From Blastobasis lacticolella (taxonomy: Eukaryota > Arthropoda > Insecta > Lepidoptera > Blastobasidae): 64,000 nucleotides of DNA. A program made the translations under genes and the position numbers. Below are positions 12,418 through 25,900 of this stretch, one piece after another. The stretch is from the NCBI GenBank assembly GCA_905147135.1, contig LR990054.1:17707001-17771000 (forward strand), in the 5' to 3' direction. A model generated the notes under the pieces. It was given only the letters and a program-made list of their open reading frames with translations, had not been told where the DNA came from and did not search any database. Position 1 is the first letter of the stretch. Each line of letters starts with the position of its first letter.

Positions 12418-13765
12418 AAAAGTTGCAATCCTCGTCCGCATCACGCCTATCCCTGTGGGATGCGGGTTTGAATGTGAACCTATGCAATTTTATACAAAGA
12501 TTTTGTAACTCCCCTCCCTACATCATTCGCAAGGAGAACCTGTGTGTCACAATAAAAGTAATCGAATTGAATTGAAACAATCGCCTAACGGTGTGCCGAG
12601 CTGATAACAGATCCTCAATGGACTGCCCACCCCCCTCCCCCTCCTAAATACGCCTTTTACCCCCTCACGCACCATTATCGTAAAGGGAAACATTGGTGAC
12701 CGATACCTACGGCCCTTCGAAGGCTCGCACGCTTATGAAACTATGTATTAACGTCACGTATATCTACGACGCGTATTCTGGATAGCTGTCGTTTGTGTAT
12801 TTCTATTTTATTGTCCTTTCTAGTATTGATTTGGGCGGGACGGGTTTGGTTACAGCCACTCTGTTTAAGTATTTATGCATGACCACTCTGTTTTTACGCA
12901 CGATTGGAACATTCCTCTAGGGAAGCACGCTATATCTTCGACCTCATCTACGCTTTCAAACAGGTGGTTTTTGAAATCAGCTTATATTCCCTTTTATTTG
13001 ATACCCCACTCGATGGGTTTCAGAGAAATCAATATGCTTTTCCCATAATAAAGATGACTAGAGAAGAGAGATGAACTTTTCAAATAGATTCATGTGGCCT
13101 AAAGATCATTTGTTCCGATTTTCATGCTTATAACACAATTTGCAGTTTTTAATGAATTTCGAGATGTACGGCTAACAATAGATCATATTTCTGATAGCAA
13201 TTATAAAAACTTTAATTTACGAAATAAAACAATTCTGGGGCTCAAGCATGAGTTCTTGGGGCCTATTAGATGCACAAAATGCCTTTTATGTAGCAGCAAG
13301 GAAAAAATTTCTCAAAGTAAAGCATTTATTAACAATCGGAATGAGGTTAATAAAAGGTCAACAGCACCGCGCTTGAATTAGATTTCACGCAAGTTATAAT
13401 GTTACAAGAAACACTCACAAGTATATATTTTTTTAGTTAGACTAGCCTGGCATTTGACCGCCATATCACTGGTGTAGGTAGGTATAAATAACGTAAGATG
13501 CTCGACGATACGGTAACCTAAGATTAATTTCAAATTTCATTGAAAATTCAAACTACAATAGTATCCTGCTCTCTATCGATACGATATCTATCGGTGATGG
13601 TGAGGGGCACAGGGGAAGTCCGAATATCAGTGCTGAGGGGCTTTAGCTTTTTTATTATTAATATTTTATTTCGTATGTATCCTAGGTATTAGTATAGGTA
13701 TAGGTATTATTCTTGTGTGGAAAATATTATTCTCATTCACAGCATTTTGATCAACAAATCCGAGC
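12418..13765. other. Sequence without supported gene
   Basis: Contains an inverted LINE 3' tail (about 13440-13490, GGCATTTGACCGCC). The open frame at 13124-13381 lacks any family signal. Confidence 0.45.
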
Positions 13766-13900
13766 GTCGGTGGCTAGACGGTCCCAGACTCGTAAGACAC
13801 AGATTCGAGTTCAAGTGCCGCCATATACCTACCAATAACTCTTTTCTGAGTTATGTATATTAATTGAACACTAACCAATGCTCTTATGGGGAGAGAAAAC
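13766..13900 (+). mobile_element. SINE family B fragment (head and start of body)
   Basis: tRNA-like head (TCGGTGGCTAGACGGT ... AGATTCGAGTTCAAGT) followed by the body text ACTCTTTTCTGAGTTATG shared, in reverse, with the copy at 41632-41975. Confidence 0.65.
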
Positions 13901-13935
13901 ATCGATTTTAGCGCGCGAGAGCAGCGAGCAGGTTT

Positions 13936-14068
13936 ATAAGCAGGAAAAAATTGCAAGGTAGGGTAGGTGTAGGGTAGGAGTAAAGGTTGGGTAATGTAGG
14001 GTAGGGGTAGGGGTAGGGACTACACTGGTAGGGATAGGACGCCACGCGAGCGATGTCGGGTCCACTAG
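13936..14068 (+). mobile_element. Helitron-like 3' fragment with GGTAGG-rich tract
   Basis: Ends GTCGGGTCCACTAG followed by T, the same end as 14784 and 55076. Preceded by an irregular GGTAGG/GGGTA array that other copies also carry. The 5' end is missing. Confidence 0.7.
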
Positions 14069-14463
14069 TGAAAAAGAATTTACATTAGATAAAACAGATT
14101 ATATCAAAAGTCCGCTTGTCCACCGCAGCTTTGCAACTTGCATCACTGTTATCTTTGTTAACGAACTATGCCGTCAGCAAATACTGTATGATAATATTAT
14201 AATGAAGGGACTTAAGATCGCCTTTACTGACATGGGCTGCGTAAATTCATATACAAAAGTGATGTAAGAACATCGCACGTAACCCCCTCGTTAAGTGTCG
14301 AGGGAGTTGAAACTTGCAAATTAAATACTACCTCTTAAATATATACTGACTGAGAGAGGACAGTAGCCTCTCTCTCATCTGCGGTCCATGTCATAGGAGC
14401 TTTTAACTAACACAAATCATACTTGACCGTGTTACCGTGACTGCAAAATAAAGAATTCGATTC

Positions 14464-14940
14464 GACGACGTGAGTTGTTCATTTGGTTTACATGCTGGTC
14501 TGCCACACAGAGATCCCGGGTTCGATTCCCGGCCGAGCAAAAATTGAAATTATGAATTTTAATTTCTGTAACAGGTTTGGGTGTACTATCACTACATAGT
14601 ATAAAACAAAGTCGCTTTCTCTGTCCCTATGTCCCTTTGTATGCTTAAATCTTTGAAACTACGCAACGGATTTTGATGCGGTTTTTTTTAATAGATAGAG
14701 TGATTCAAGAGGAAGGTTTTTAAGTAAAAGGGTAGGTAAGGGTAAAATAGGTGTACGCGTACGAAGTCGCGCCGGGTCCACTAGTATATAATAAAATAAG
14801 TATGTATTAAAAATGTAAGTAAGTAGTTTATCAGTGATCTAACACCCATAATAAGCTAATATTTGCTTACTTGGGCCAGATAGCGCTATGTGAATTTGTC
14901 CAAGCATTACTACTCATTTATTTATTCATCTGCAATGAAC
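14464..14940 (+). mobile_element. SINE family A copy interrupted by a Helitron
   Basis: Head and body begin at 14464 (B box GGTTCGATTCC near 14519). The body breaks after GTGTACTA (14588), and resumes at 14785 with TATATAATAAAATAAGTATG, matching the continuous text GTTCTATGTATAATAAGTATG in other copies. Confidence 0.85.
14589..14784 (+). mobile_element. Non-autonomous Helitron, 196 bp, precise A/T insertion
   Basis: Starts TC, ends CTAG, sits between host A (14588) and host T (14785) and makes no target duplication, all Helitron hallmarks. A palindrome GTACGCGTAC lies about 20 bp before the 3' end. Shares AAACAAAGTCGCTT and CTACGCAACGGATTTT with copies at 54806 and elsewhere. Confidence 0.88.
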
Positions 14941-15434
14941 CCGTCAAACAACTCGAACATAAGCGCCTTAAAAGCTACGCAGTCTTTAACAAAATGCGTC
15001 ATTGTGCATACAACCTCTGTGAAGACTTAGGTACAACAGTTCGACCGCACCAAGTCCCGAAAATATTTTAAAGCAACCGCCATCCCCTTCGCCGCGAACC
15101 ACAGAACCGAGAGCTTATCAAGCCGAACCACACCGCTGTACCGAGGCCCCCGTAACACCTGTCCGGCCCACCTACCGGGGCCCCTAAGCTGGGGGCCCCC
15201 GCTAAAGGGCCCTAATTGCCAGTTAATGCCCCCCGACGATTTATTTGGGCCCAACAGAGTTACGCAGCCGAACGTTAGTGGCGGGAACGTCGGATTAGAT
15301 TTGGGAGACCCTTTTGGAATATAAACCGCAGGATTGGGCGCCGGCCGTTGTGAATGGCTTATTGGATCCTAAGTTCACTTATGGCTCCATCATCATCGCG
15401 CTTATGCATGTGTAAACTCTTTATTACAAAAGGC
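14941..15434. other. GC-rich unique island at 15060-15330
   Basis: Rich in GGCCC/GGGCC blocks. A 75-codon minus-strand frame (15027-15254) matches no family known to me. No splice structure could be proposed. Confidence 0.35.
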
Positions 15435-15609
15435 ATCTATCTATCTATACAGTATGTATACAAATATGTATGTATGCAAAGCCGAGTTGCTTCCCGCCGT
15501 CTATCTATGTATCTATGTATGTATCTGTTGACGCTTAGATCTTTTAAACTACGCAACGGATTTTAATGCGGTTTTCTACAGAAGAAAGTTTATAAGCAAC
15601 GTTCACTAG
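15435..15609 (+). mobile_element. Helitron-like element with internal TATC/TATG microsatellite
   Basis: Contains AAACTACGCAACGGATTTTAAT and ends CACTAG followed by T. The interior is expanded by CTATCTATC and GTATGTATG tracts. The 5' end (TC at about 15439) is a guess. Confidence 0.65.
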
Positions 15610-15639
15610 TTACAATATAAATTAAGTTTTACAATGCAA

Positions 15640-15905
15640 AAGCGAGCTTGCCCAGTACTTCATGGAGAACTGTGGCTTTTACAGTGGGGTTGCCAGACCA
15701 ACGTCTCCCGCAGTTTTAGAAGTAGGCAACGAATTAATGAGACCCCGGTGTTGCTAATGTCCATAGGCAGCGGTAAATGTCGCTCATAACATCTACGATT
15801 CAAAATTTAGGTTTCACGCGAAAAAATGCAGAACCACAGGTGCGTTGTCACTGTGAGGAATAAGATGAAATGCCTCATGCCTGTAATTGCACTGGCTACG
15901 TCATC
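15640..15905 (+). repeat. Dispersed repeat C fragments, two variants joined
   Basis: Inverted family C text (TGTTGCTAATGTCCATAGGC, 15750-15770) runs into a second variant (AACATCTACGATTC...CTGTAATTGCACTGGCTAC) that recurs at 18522-18720. Boundaries approximate. Confidence 0.55.
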
Positions 15906-16368
15906 CTTCAAACCGGAACATCCTATTATACTATATTAATAAGGTTCAGAATTGCGTTACCTAGTGTACGGACCCGTAAAAGTTAAAATATACTCGCTGG
16001 CGAGCAAAATTATCTTGATGTGTGCAGGTATTTGTGAGAAACCAGATGCGAGTTAAATGAGTTGAGGGTAATTTCGTGGTTTACTCGGCGGGCAAGACTA
16101 TTATTGCTGAATTTTACGCACCCTTTATCGAAATTAAAATCTAGAATAGCGCCCAAGGGTGCACGATTAGGGCAGCCATTCCGTTTACAGAGATACCTAC
16201 TGGGGTATTTGGACATTGGCTGGTAAATAGGTCGGGAAGTTTTAGGACGGCTTGCACCAAATTCCTAATCGTGTACTCTTATCTAACTTGTGTAAGATAG
16301 GGTTTTAATTTATCTTGTTGTGTTTCAGTTACGCAAAGGCGAACTCAACTCGCAAAAGTCGCCGAAGC
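15906..16368. other. Sequence with nothing recognised
   Basis: A 68-codon minus-strand frame at 16010-16216 has no family signal. Otherwise plain AT-rich. Confidence 0.4.
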
Positions 16369-16512
16369 CAGCACGGCTAGCACAAGTGTGCCTGCGATAC
16401 AACTCGCGACGCGAGAGAGCGTCTGTTTCCTATATACTAAAATGAAAGAGATATATATATCGCGCCTTTTCTCGCTTATCGCGAGCGAGAGCACACCCGT
16501 GCTAGCCGCGCA
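16369..16512. mobile_element. hAT-like MITE, copy 1
   Basis: Starts CAGCACGGCTAGCACAAGTGTG and ends near CGTGCTAGCCGCG, with GAGAGA and CGCGAGCGAGAG-type interior. The same ends and interior occur at 37168-37315. Start CAG fits hAT; no 8-bp target duplication could be confirmed. Confidence 0.65.
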
Positions 16513-16954
16513 GGTGAGATCTCAACTTTTTACGACTACCCTCAGTTTAACGACGGTAACACGCGCCACCGGCGACATCAAATTTATATTATGAATGCTC
16601 AATGCAAAGAACACTTCTTTCTGCCGAAATTACAATAATTGTTACGAGTTGGGAGCCTCGTGCGTTGAGACGTTTTCACGACGGTTTTGTGGCTTACCCC
16701 GCAGCTTACGAATAAATTTTACTTCCTCGCATAATTATTTTCAACGTGTACCCTACATTAAACTGTAAAATTGTATGTACAAAAGTGTGGACTACTTATT
16801 AAACTTTCAGCCTCAACTCGAAGTTGTAGGTGTTTCCTTTGAACTATTAAATGAGACCCGACCACCTGGTAAAGATCGCAGGTACCACCTAGGTACGGAA
16901 GGTACAGGACCGGCCTTTGTAAATGCAAACAGGTGAATGAATATGTAACCATAT
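16513..16954. other. Unique sequence, no gene recognised
   Basis: Nothing beyond chance open frames was seen. Confidence 0.4.
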
Positions 16955-17115
16955 GATCCAATCTGGTCAAGTTTCCATGTTAACAGTGTCACAGTGGTCA
17001 GACAGCAGTCGCTCTACTGTCAATACCTAATCTTCCAAATCCGGGATCATGGTTGGGCGGACTCCGGGCCCTTGCACGCGAGAGCACAACTAGGACATTA
17101 AGGCCAAGATGATGA
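16955..17115 (+). mobile_element. SINE family B fragment (3' body)
   Basis: Carries the reverse of the 4470 copy: CCGGGATCATGGTTGGGCGGA...GAGAGCACAACTAGGACATTA ending in AAGATGATGA. Head not present. Confidence 0.7.
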
Positions 17116-18521
17116 AAGAAAATATTTTGCATGGGAAATATCTACGGGGCTATGACTAAGTCTCTAAAATATCTGCGAGGCCATAAGTTATGAATAATTC
17201 TCTCAATACAACCTCCCTCTGACACGAAAAACACGAGGTAAGCGGACTCCCTAAATGGCAGTAACGATGATATTTATTAACACATCCTCTGCTTAATAAT
17301 TGCCTATTATCAGGCTCCTAGCTCGATATCGGGGGGTCGTAAGTCCCCAACTGTCCATACAGTTACAACAGCTACTAATTAAGATATCGGGGCCATATCG
17401 GGGCCATATCGCGATTTATATAGTGCACGTAAGGTTTGCCTGTTATTGGCTTTACATTTATGTAAATTGTTATTGCTACTATAGTTTAAGAGCATTGTAA
17501 AAAAAATGTAAATCTGTTGGCAAATTAAATAAATAAAATAAAATAAATATCTGGTGAGGGCCACGCCCGAGGGCCCTTAATTTTGCACCTATTCATTAAG
17601 ACCTATTCAGATAGGGATGCGCCAGGAAGCGTACGATGGTTTTACACGATTGAGCTTTATCGGTCTGACTATGCGTTTTCAGCGGATGATCATATCGCAG
17701 AAGTGAAGAGAGAAGTTAAAATATATAGGTACATATTGTTGAAGTTAGAAAATAATTATATGAGGTTATCTACATTTTATATCAGTGACTTCGAACAAAC
17801 ATAATTTAAATTGCCGTATCTTTGATAACCGCATCAAGAATGAGTTAAGGCCGCCCATGCTCATTGTGCTCATCTTTGATTGATTGTTACTGTTCTTTAT
17901 ATTATATGTACAATAAAGTGTTTCTCCCTCTAACTGGTAAACTAGCGACCCAAGTTCTAGTTCCGCTCAGGACCCTCTTTCAACGTTTTTTTTATCTATC
18001 TATGTACGTGCTTCGGGCACGTTAAAATTAATAGCAGTCGTCATGAGCCACGTCGAACGTAGTAATCACACGATGACGATGATGATAATATAAATTTTCA
18101 TTTTTATTTGCATTTTCATTTTTCAAAGCAATAAAAAAAATATTCACACGATTTAAAAATCGGGTCCAAAATTGTGTGTACATAAAATCTGTGAGCCGGA
18201 CCGAGGGAGCCAGGGCCCCAGTCGGTAACGGCCCCCAGCCGCCAACCCCCAAGGGGCCTCGCATGGAGATTGCGACCCCACACTGTAAAAGTTGATTAAT
18301 TACGCGTGTTATGAAGTATTAACGGGCGCGGAGGTTGAGCGTTTTCTGCTCAGGAAGTGGTTTAACAACGTAATAAATATCGGCCATTATGTTTGTGGTG
18401 GTATTTTACACAACTCAATCTGTAGATCCGTATTATATGTCTACAATACCGTATATATGTAATACCGCCCATCTGATAGAAAGCGGTTAGGATTGGGAAG
18501 CTATCACCAATAACTTTTTTT
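17116..18521. other. Intergenic or intron sequence without supported gene
   Basis: Includes an AATAAATAAAATAAA tract at 17527-17548, a tandem GATATCGGGGCC duplication near 17383-17402 and a GC-rich patch at 18180-18270. None is assigned a function. Confidence 0.4.
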
Positions 18522-18720
18522 TATTCTACGCAGTGACAAACGAGCAGACAGTCCACCTGATGGTAAGCGGTAACTGTCGCCCGTAACATCTACGATTCAT
18601 ACATTTAGGCAACATTAATTTAAAAAAATATATTTTACAGGCAACAAAAACGCAGAACCGCACTATGAGAACTAAGATGCAATGACCCATGTCTGTAATT
18701 GCGCTGGCTACTGTAAGAAC
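18522..18720 (+). repeat. Dispersed repeat C variant
   Basis: GTGACAAACGAGCAGACAGT, CCTGATGGTAAGCGG and AACATCTACGATTC followed by TGTAATTGCGCTGGCTAC. Related text at 15770-15905 and, inverted, 36790-36905 and 42885-42955. Confidence 0.65.
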
Positions 18721-18919
18721 TGCGGGTTGTCACTGTAAGCACTACTAATAGGGTACGATTGGGATGGACATAGTTACTAATGTATGCACGACGCCTAGCC
18801 AGCGGCGTGTACATTTTGTGAGCGCTGACAGCTTTATACATAATACCCTAAAACCCCTACATGGTCGAGCTCGTTTAAAATTCCGTTTGTTTCCTCTAGT
18901 TTTTTGACGTTTGATAAGA

Positions 18920-19127
18920 GATTAATTCCAGTGCTCCATGGGGTGGGGATTTGGGGAACCATAGCTTTGGCAATGGAGGGGCATTTGTCTTTTTGCTGCC
19001 AGAGCAACGTGTTATAGAGGTGGGTAACGCATTGGCGATACTGTTGGTGTTGCTAATGTCTATAGGCAGTGGTGACCACTTTCCAGCAGGTGGCCTGCTT
19101 GCCTGTTTGCCTACTGCATGACATAAA
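18920..19127 (-). repeat. Dispersed repeat C, inverted copy
   Basis: Reverse of the copies at 39872 and 42595: CCAGTGCTCCATGGGGTGGG through GCAACGTGTTATAGAGGTGGG to GGTGACCACTTTCCAGCAGG. Uninterrupted, so it gives the empty site for the MITE at 3971-4170. Confidence 0.8.
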
Positions 19128-19639
19128 AAAACACATATTTTTACAGCGTGAACTCTCTTAAGTTGAAGATAAATCATAAAATAACATTTCAACTCTCAAA
19201 CCCACACGTAGAGTAAGTACCTACGATAAAGTAATCAATGGCCCGCTATCGAAACTTAATTAACTATTTGGGATCAAAAGTTATCAGAGATTTAAGGCCT
19301 GTAGTTAGCCGCCATTGGCCCGCTTTCTGGAATATTAATTTTCAACTTCGTAACAAGTGGCAGAGATAAATTTAGTTATTCACTAAGCGTAGACCTTTCT
19401 GAATATAACTATGAGAGGGCACTAAATATACCAAGGTAGCGATTATCCAATATTTGAGCTCACCATTTCTCATCATTATGAGTACACGAGCAAAAACATA
19501 TCGCACATAGAGAGCGCTGACATAGGCCGTTCATACAAAATCTTAAGTTAGTATTATTGCTATTGTGTCGTGGTGTCTTTGATGTGATAATAAAGCTTAT
19601 TGTATTCTATTGTAATACATTTTTTAATTTTTTTATTTA

Positions 19640-19790
19640 TATCAGCCTGAATCATCCCACTGCTGGGCAAAGGGCTCCCCCCTACACTGCTATGCAATCG
19701 TTTGCTATGGTTTACCAGTCGACAGAATGCCGACAATTCGTCTCTCCATCGTATTTTGGGTCTGCCGCGACGTCGTTTCATAACACAATT
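19640..19790 (-). pseudogene. LINE C-terminal fragment
   Basis: Minus strand reads KRRRGRPKIRWRDELSAF, the basic GRP-x-x-RWRD motif close to the end of lepidopteran LINE proteins, then a TGGGCAAAGG... type 3' segment (CCCAGCAGTGGG family). Lies just upstream of the tomosyn exon donor, inside the next tomosyn intron. Fragment only. Confidence 0.7.
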
Positions 19791-19807
19791 TAAAAAAGAC
19801 AACTCAC

Positions 19808-19942
19808 AGTTCGATGGCCTTGTTCCAGTTGATGACGTAGCCGGACAGCGCGAAGGTCTCGATGTTTACCACGTGCACGTTCCCGCGCTCGGTGCCCACG
19901 TGCACCCATTTCGACTGCAGCGGCAGGTGCAGGCACGTGATC
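19808..19942 (-). CDS. tomosyn: Tomosyn exon encoding ITCLHLPLQSKWVHVGTERGN...NWNKAIEL
   Basis: 135 nt with acceptor CATTCCAG and donor GTGAGT. LQSKWVHVGTERGNVHVVN and SGYVINWNKAIEL are the most conserved part of the tomosyn N-terminus. The exon ends two bases into a Leu codon, so the next exon must start with one base completing it; no match was seen between 1 and 19,807. Confidence 0.95.
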
Positions 19943-22900
19943 CTGGAATGCGGGGTGTAAGTCAGATAGTGGTCACACGTTATGTAACAGGTGATCAAAT
20001 GATGGTAGGTAGGTGTAATGACGTGTAACTTCGTAATAATCAAAGAGGTAAAATTTGTTGAAAGACTGTAGTCGTTCAAAGTAAAGGATCCATACTTAAA
20101 GTTCTATCTAATAATAGCAGCTCCGTTGTACCTGATTATAATGAACACAACATTATAGTATACAACGTCAGCCTGCTGGAAAGCGACTTCGTCCAAGACT
20201 AAGAGGCTAAGGGGAGCGGATGCGGTGTGGGCCTTGAAATAAAGGAATGGTCCTAAAACATATTTAAAACTCTATCATATTAGAGTATTGGATGGGACTA
20301 TTTGCTACACCAAACGTAAATTGCCAGGGTTACCGTGCATAACGCCATCCAAGGCTTGTTAGTCGATACACAAAGTCAAAATCAGTTATTACTACTGTAT
20401 ATTGTAGATTAAATTAGCACCCGGTATAATCGACAAATAAAAGGCAAAAGTCTCCTTGACGTATCTTTCGATAAAGGCAAAATTATACATTTATAAAGCT
20501 ATTAAATCTCATTTATGATCTGAAACATTCTAACTAAGCCAATTATATTCTTGTTCTAACAGATACGAATTCAGATTCAGAAGGTATTACGATACAAAAT
20601 GGTTCGTTATGAAATTTTTCTGTTGTAGGCTTATGTTACTGGGCGACATTTGCTTTTTTATGCCACTAAGATGACAAACGAGTCTACATCCCGCTTAATT
20701 CGCTTAGTTTTTTAAAAACTTTGTAAAAAAATTAGGTTTACAATTATTATTAAATAATTCTCGTCTGTTTTTCACTTTAGGGTCCCAAAATTGGCCTGGC
20801 GACGGCCCTGTGTCGAAATACAATTCAATTACCGGCTACTTTGGCTGGCACAGGCCCTAGCCAATCCGCAGGATTCATTATCCCTTATTGCCAATCGAAT
20901 TACGGCAGGATTCACCGTCGCATTAGTTGGGAGATATCAGATTAACATCGACCAAATGCTTTGACATCGTCTTTCTGTCACTTCAATTGAATTTTCAACT
21001 ACTATATTCTGTTTTAACGGGTAGTTAGTTGTTAGCCTAATCCACCAGAATATAATATGTTATATTGTATATAGTATTTGGGTGATAGTAAATCGTATGC
21101 TCATAAATTTAGTATACCTTGCGTACCTACTAAACTTTTCGTATAATTTTATGCAGAAGATTTTGTTAATCAAAATTAACCACATAATGTAAACTTATTG
21201 GCTCCGATCAAATCAAATACTGCGATCGCCAAGCCAAGGATAAAGATTATGGCAAAACCCTCCACTGATATGCAGGATGTTCAAGTCCAGAAGAAGATTT
21301 TATGGGCTATCTATGATAATGGTTATCATTGCTGAAACATCAGCATCAGTGCCAACTGAGAGCGAATAGATACTTGTATGCTTGTTGCTTTTACATTGCC
21401 TGCTCACTGAGCTAACAGGTGACCTGTTGCCTGTTTGCCAACCGGAATTGGAGATGAATCAATATTCAGAAGTGTTGCGATCTTTGCAGGTATTTTATTA
21501 CGGGGTGCAAATGTGAACAGAATAAGGAGTTTTATGGATTCCTAGTAGAAACAGTGTATTACGAAAAATTATAAATCTTTTCATTCAAACCGAACCCATC
21601 AAAAATACAATTAAAACAAACAAAAATACACCAAATGAATAACGACCTTGAGTAATCGAATCTAACGTTTTAGTAGGTAGTACTATTTCAGTTAAAATAC
21701 AGTAAAATGTTTAATATATCTAAGATCAATTCACTAACTAAAACTATAATAGCCAGGGATTTAAACATAATCTACGCATATAAAACAAATTAGGTACCTA
21801 CACAAAGCACGCTTTAGTAGAGGCACATTCTTTAAATTACAAGAAAGTCAAAAGGGACGCCGAGGTAATTTGTTTAAAGAATATTACATTACACCTTTAT
21901 TCACCTTGACGTAAATGAGATTCTAGCTAACAGACGACATTTATATTAATTTGCAAGATAAAAACATTCAAGAACGAAGCACAATTTACTCAAATGATGT
22001 AGCTACGTTTACACATCTGTATGAAGACTATGTTATACCGTATAACAGAAAGGACACAGTGAAAATAAATGAAACGTACCACAATATAATGAATGATATT
22101 ACTGCGTAACAGCTCCAATTCAAACATTAAATCAATATGAATAAAATAGGACAATGACAAAATAAAAATAATTGAAACACAAAATACGAAATAAGATTCC
22201 AAGAAAGTTGAAAAGAAGCAGTGAATGAAAAACATTTTTGTCCACGAATAAGATACGAAGTAAACCTGCCAAACAACATCGACATTACAAAAAAAAACCG
22301 AGTAATGCTGATAGAACGAACATTCTTGTAAATATTAAAAGACGAAAGTAATTACATACGGAGACTTAACAAAAATACAATAAAATGAAATACAGTATCG
22401 ACGAAGTCGCACGAAGAAAATACAGAACTGCTATTAGGACAAAAATATAATGTTTGTTTCAAACTAAACTCACGTTCTTTACACATACTATTAAATATTA
22501 AACGGGACTTACACGTGCCACAAATGTCGGGAAAACAAATCGAAAAGCCATTTAATACGAGTATAATACGAGTAAAAATAATTATTAACAGAACATAAAA
22601 TATCGATAGCTTGTCCAAAGATAATCAACACACTAATAGAGATGCAAGTCAGAAACAGATATACAGAGTTCCACAGAGATGCACAGAGTTTCACAGAAAT
22701 ACACAGGGATGCACTGAGGCACTCACCCCTTTATTTCGCTAATTTGCCGGGAGAGTTCCACGCGTAATCTGCAACAATGTGCAATACCGCAATGTGCAAA
22801 TGCTATTCTGTGCAATACACAATAACGAACAGAAACATAGTTTTCATTCGGAAGGACTGTGTTTCGGCTTATTCATAACATAGCCGAGTTTTGTGCATAC

Positions 22901-25900
22901 ACATACGGCTATGATTGAAGTCATAAATGTTGATTCAATCAATAAAGTGCAGTGCAGGAATATAACCAACATTCGTACATTATAATCCTTGTTTAATAAA
23001 ATACAATACCCTATAGTAACAAATTAGTTTTAGGAGAGAGTATACTCTTAGTAAACAATAACACTGTTTTGTACATGCATTATAACCGTGAGTGAACCGG
23101 AATGTGTAATAATTAAACTCACTCAAGCCCAAGTCACTCATCGTGCCATTCAAAGCAGTATAATTTTAATTTGTGATCCATGGTACAAATAACGACTAAT
23201 GAAAAAAATTAATAAAATGCGAGTACCATTATACCATACCTATTTGTACCCAGATTTGGTAATCTGTGAGATTAAGACAGGTAAATCATAGCGGATTCCA
23301 TTAATGTGGCACAGCCTAATCCAATTATCATTAACGTAACTTACCTACTCAATAATGACCATTCAGAGCAAATTGATGATAATAATTGATGATTATAGGA
23401 CGGATAACTAATACATAGCCGAAATCCTGTTCCCATACGGTAGGACAGTTACTCCGCGACAATATCAGAGTGTTAGATTCATTCGAGCGTATTTTGCAAT
23501 TAGCGGGATTGGACAGCAAGGAGAAATAGGGAGTGAGGAGAGAGGAGGGTGCGGCGAGCAGCTGGAACTCGCAATCAGCAGACGTGTTTGTCTAACAGGC
23601 CTCCAGTAATGATAGGCAATCTGCTGAATCAACGGAAAGGCGTGCCAGGTTTAAATTCCTCCAGTCACTCAATAATACTTCATCGTGCGTCTAGGTAAAT
23701 GAAGTCCGTAGATATTTTAAAGAAATTATTCAAAGAGTTTAGACGACGTCACTCCGATGTTGTCCGCATCGACCAGTTTTCTTTTTGCTAGGCGTTTCCC
23801 ATACAATATTTTTTATTTAGGTGTAAACTACATCACATTTTTTTTACTAGATTTTATGTGTTATCGTGCTGTGGCGTCTTTGATGTATTACAACTTTTCT
23901 ATTCTATTATTATTTACTAACCGTATTATCGGTATAGTCTTTGTTAATGAACGACATTACGCGGTTACTGCACAGATACAAGTAATATAAATAAAGCAAA
24001 ATAAGTTACTCGTTCCCAGGTTTAATATTTCTTTTCAGCCGCACTTCACCTTATTTTCGTGAGAATTTACTTTAATCTGTTTCTTAGAAAGTTAATAAAG
24101 ACACCCCTGTGCAAGGTCTGATTAAAATGTTCATGGGTGACTTCTATAAAAAAAATCTATAGACAATCTTATGTTGTACAACATAATTTATTTGCTATGA
24201 GAACAATAACTTCTTTCGGTTAATATTTTATCAGAAATGTAATAACAAATACTGTTTGGTGAAAGCAAGGTGAAAGTCTGTTTCTGACATAATTAAAATA
24301 TGTCAGAGAGTAGCGAACATAATTTCGAATTGAGAAATCCCATTACGCTAAATAAATATTTTCCTAAGTTGTCGTAGGTAATGTCCTTTTTCCAATTTCC
24401 ATTCGAGGCAAGCTTATTATTTCTTGTACCTGTGTTTCGAGGTTAGAATTTTCCATTACAATTGAAATATTTCGTACGCTGATATTGTTCAATTTTACTT
24501 CTGTGGCACATAATATCTGTCTTGATCTATACCAATGTTCTGTTGTCAATAACAAAGCAAACAATTTTTTTATGTTAAATAATATTAAACAATGGTTAAA
24601 TTTAAAACCAAAAAGTGTTCTGTTATATTAAGGGGGTACTTACGACCCGTGCGATGATAGATTAGCATTAAGGAAGTGCGTTTGCAACAGTTTGTTAGAT
24701 GCTCAGTAGATTCACTCGCTTGCTTTTCTTACTCTATTTGAGCAGGCTAGGGTATTCTAACTATACTACCTAGTCTACTTAGTTACTTCTTAAAAGTTAA
24801 GGGGTTTCGTTGTGTAGTAGTTTCGTTGTCTATAAAAATATGCCCTTATTTATATATTATTTCCTTCAGATTTACTTTAGTTCGTCAAATCTCACTCTCT
24901 TGTTATTGACCACGTTTTAAAGTATTTTTCACATCCTTCTTGAAGATGTCTATGCTCTACTTTTTACACACATTGTCTAACGTTGAAATATGTTCAAAGG
25001 CGTTATGTATATCTACCACCTGGTGGTTTAATGGATATCTTGAGAACAACAGTTTCATGCACAGGGCTATATTAAGTGGATCCGAACCTAAGCAATCATA
25101 ACCTTACTTTCCACAAAAGCAAGTGGTGAGAAGTGTTCATGTAAAATAAACAAGAATCCAATCCCAAGTTTGTTCAGGCCCGCCAAAAAGGTTACTGTAT
25201 TTGCTATTCATATCTAAATCCGTTCATAAAACCAATAAAGAGGTAAAGTTTGGTTAGGGGACCCATACGGAGAAATCCCTAGAAATAATGATCCGATTTT
25301 GATGCGAGGCTATTCCCGAATGACAAAATCGATCACATTACATTACAGTAAAAAAACATACAAGTAATGCAAAACACTAATAGAATACAGTGTTTATTTA
25401 TTTAGAATATAGGTTTCCATAATTATTAGTAAGAAACATTCTTATAAAGTACAGTTTGTGAATATTGAAAACACAAACGAAGCTTTTTTTACCAAAACCT
25501 TACTTTTAAAACCAAATATTTGCAGAATAAAAAAAAAATGGAACGAACTCACTACTCTGCGGGGGCCACAAAACACACTGAGTACGGCCCTGTATCTGGG
25601 GGCCTTACGAGGCGCCATCACAAGTTACGGCCAATGGCGGGCGCGCATTAATTTTCGCCGTCGGCACTGATGGCCACTAAACGACCGCGTTCATTGATTT
25701 GATTTGTCATCACTTGGCGCCAACGTAGCTTACGACATTACCTAGGTCTTATCTAGAATTTCTATAAGCGTTTTATGTATCTTATTGGTCTTGTCGGCTT
25801 TTCTGTACTATTTGCATACAACGGTACATAACGTCTTTTAGGCTTAATATGCAAGTATTATAGGAACCTTTCGGAAGGAATTATCTAACTCTCTAAATGA

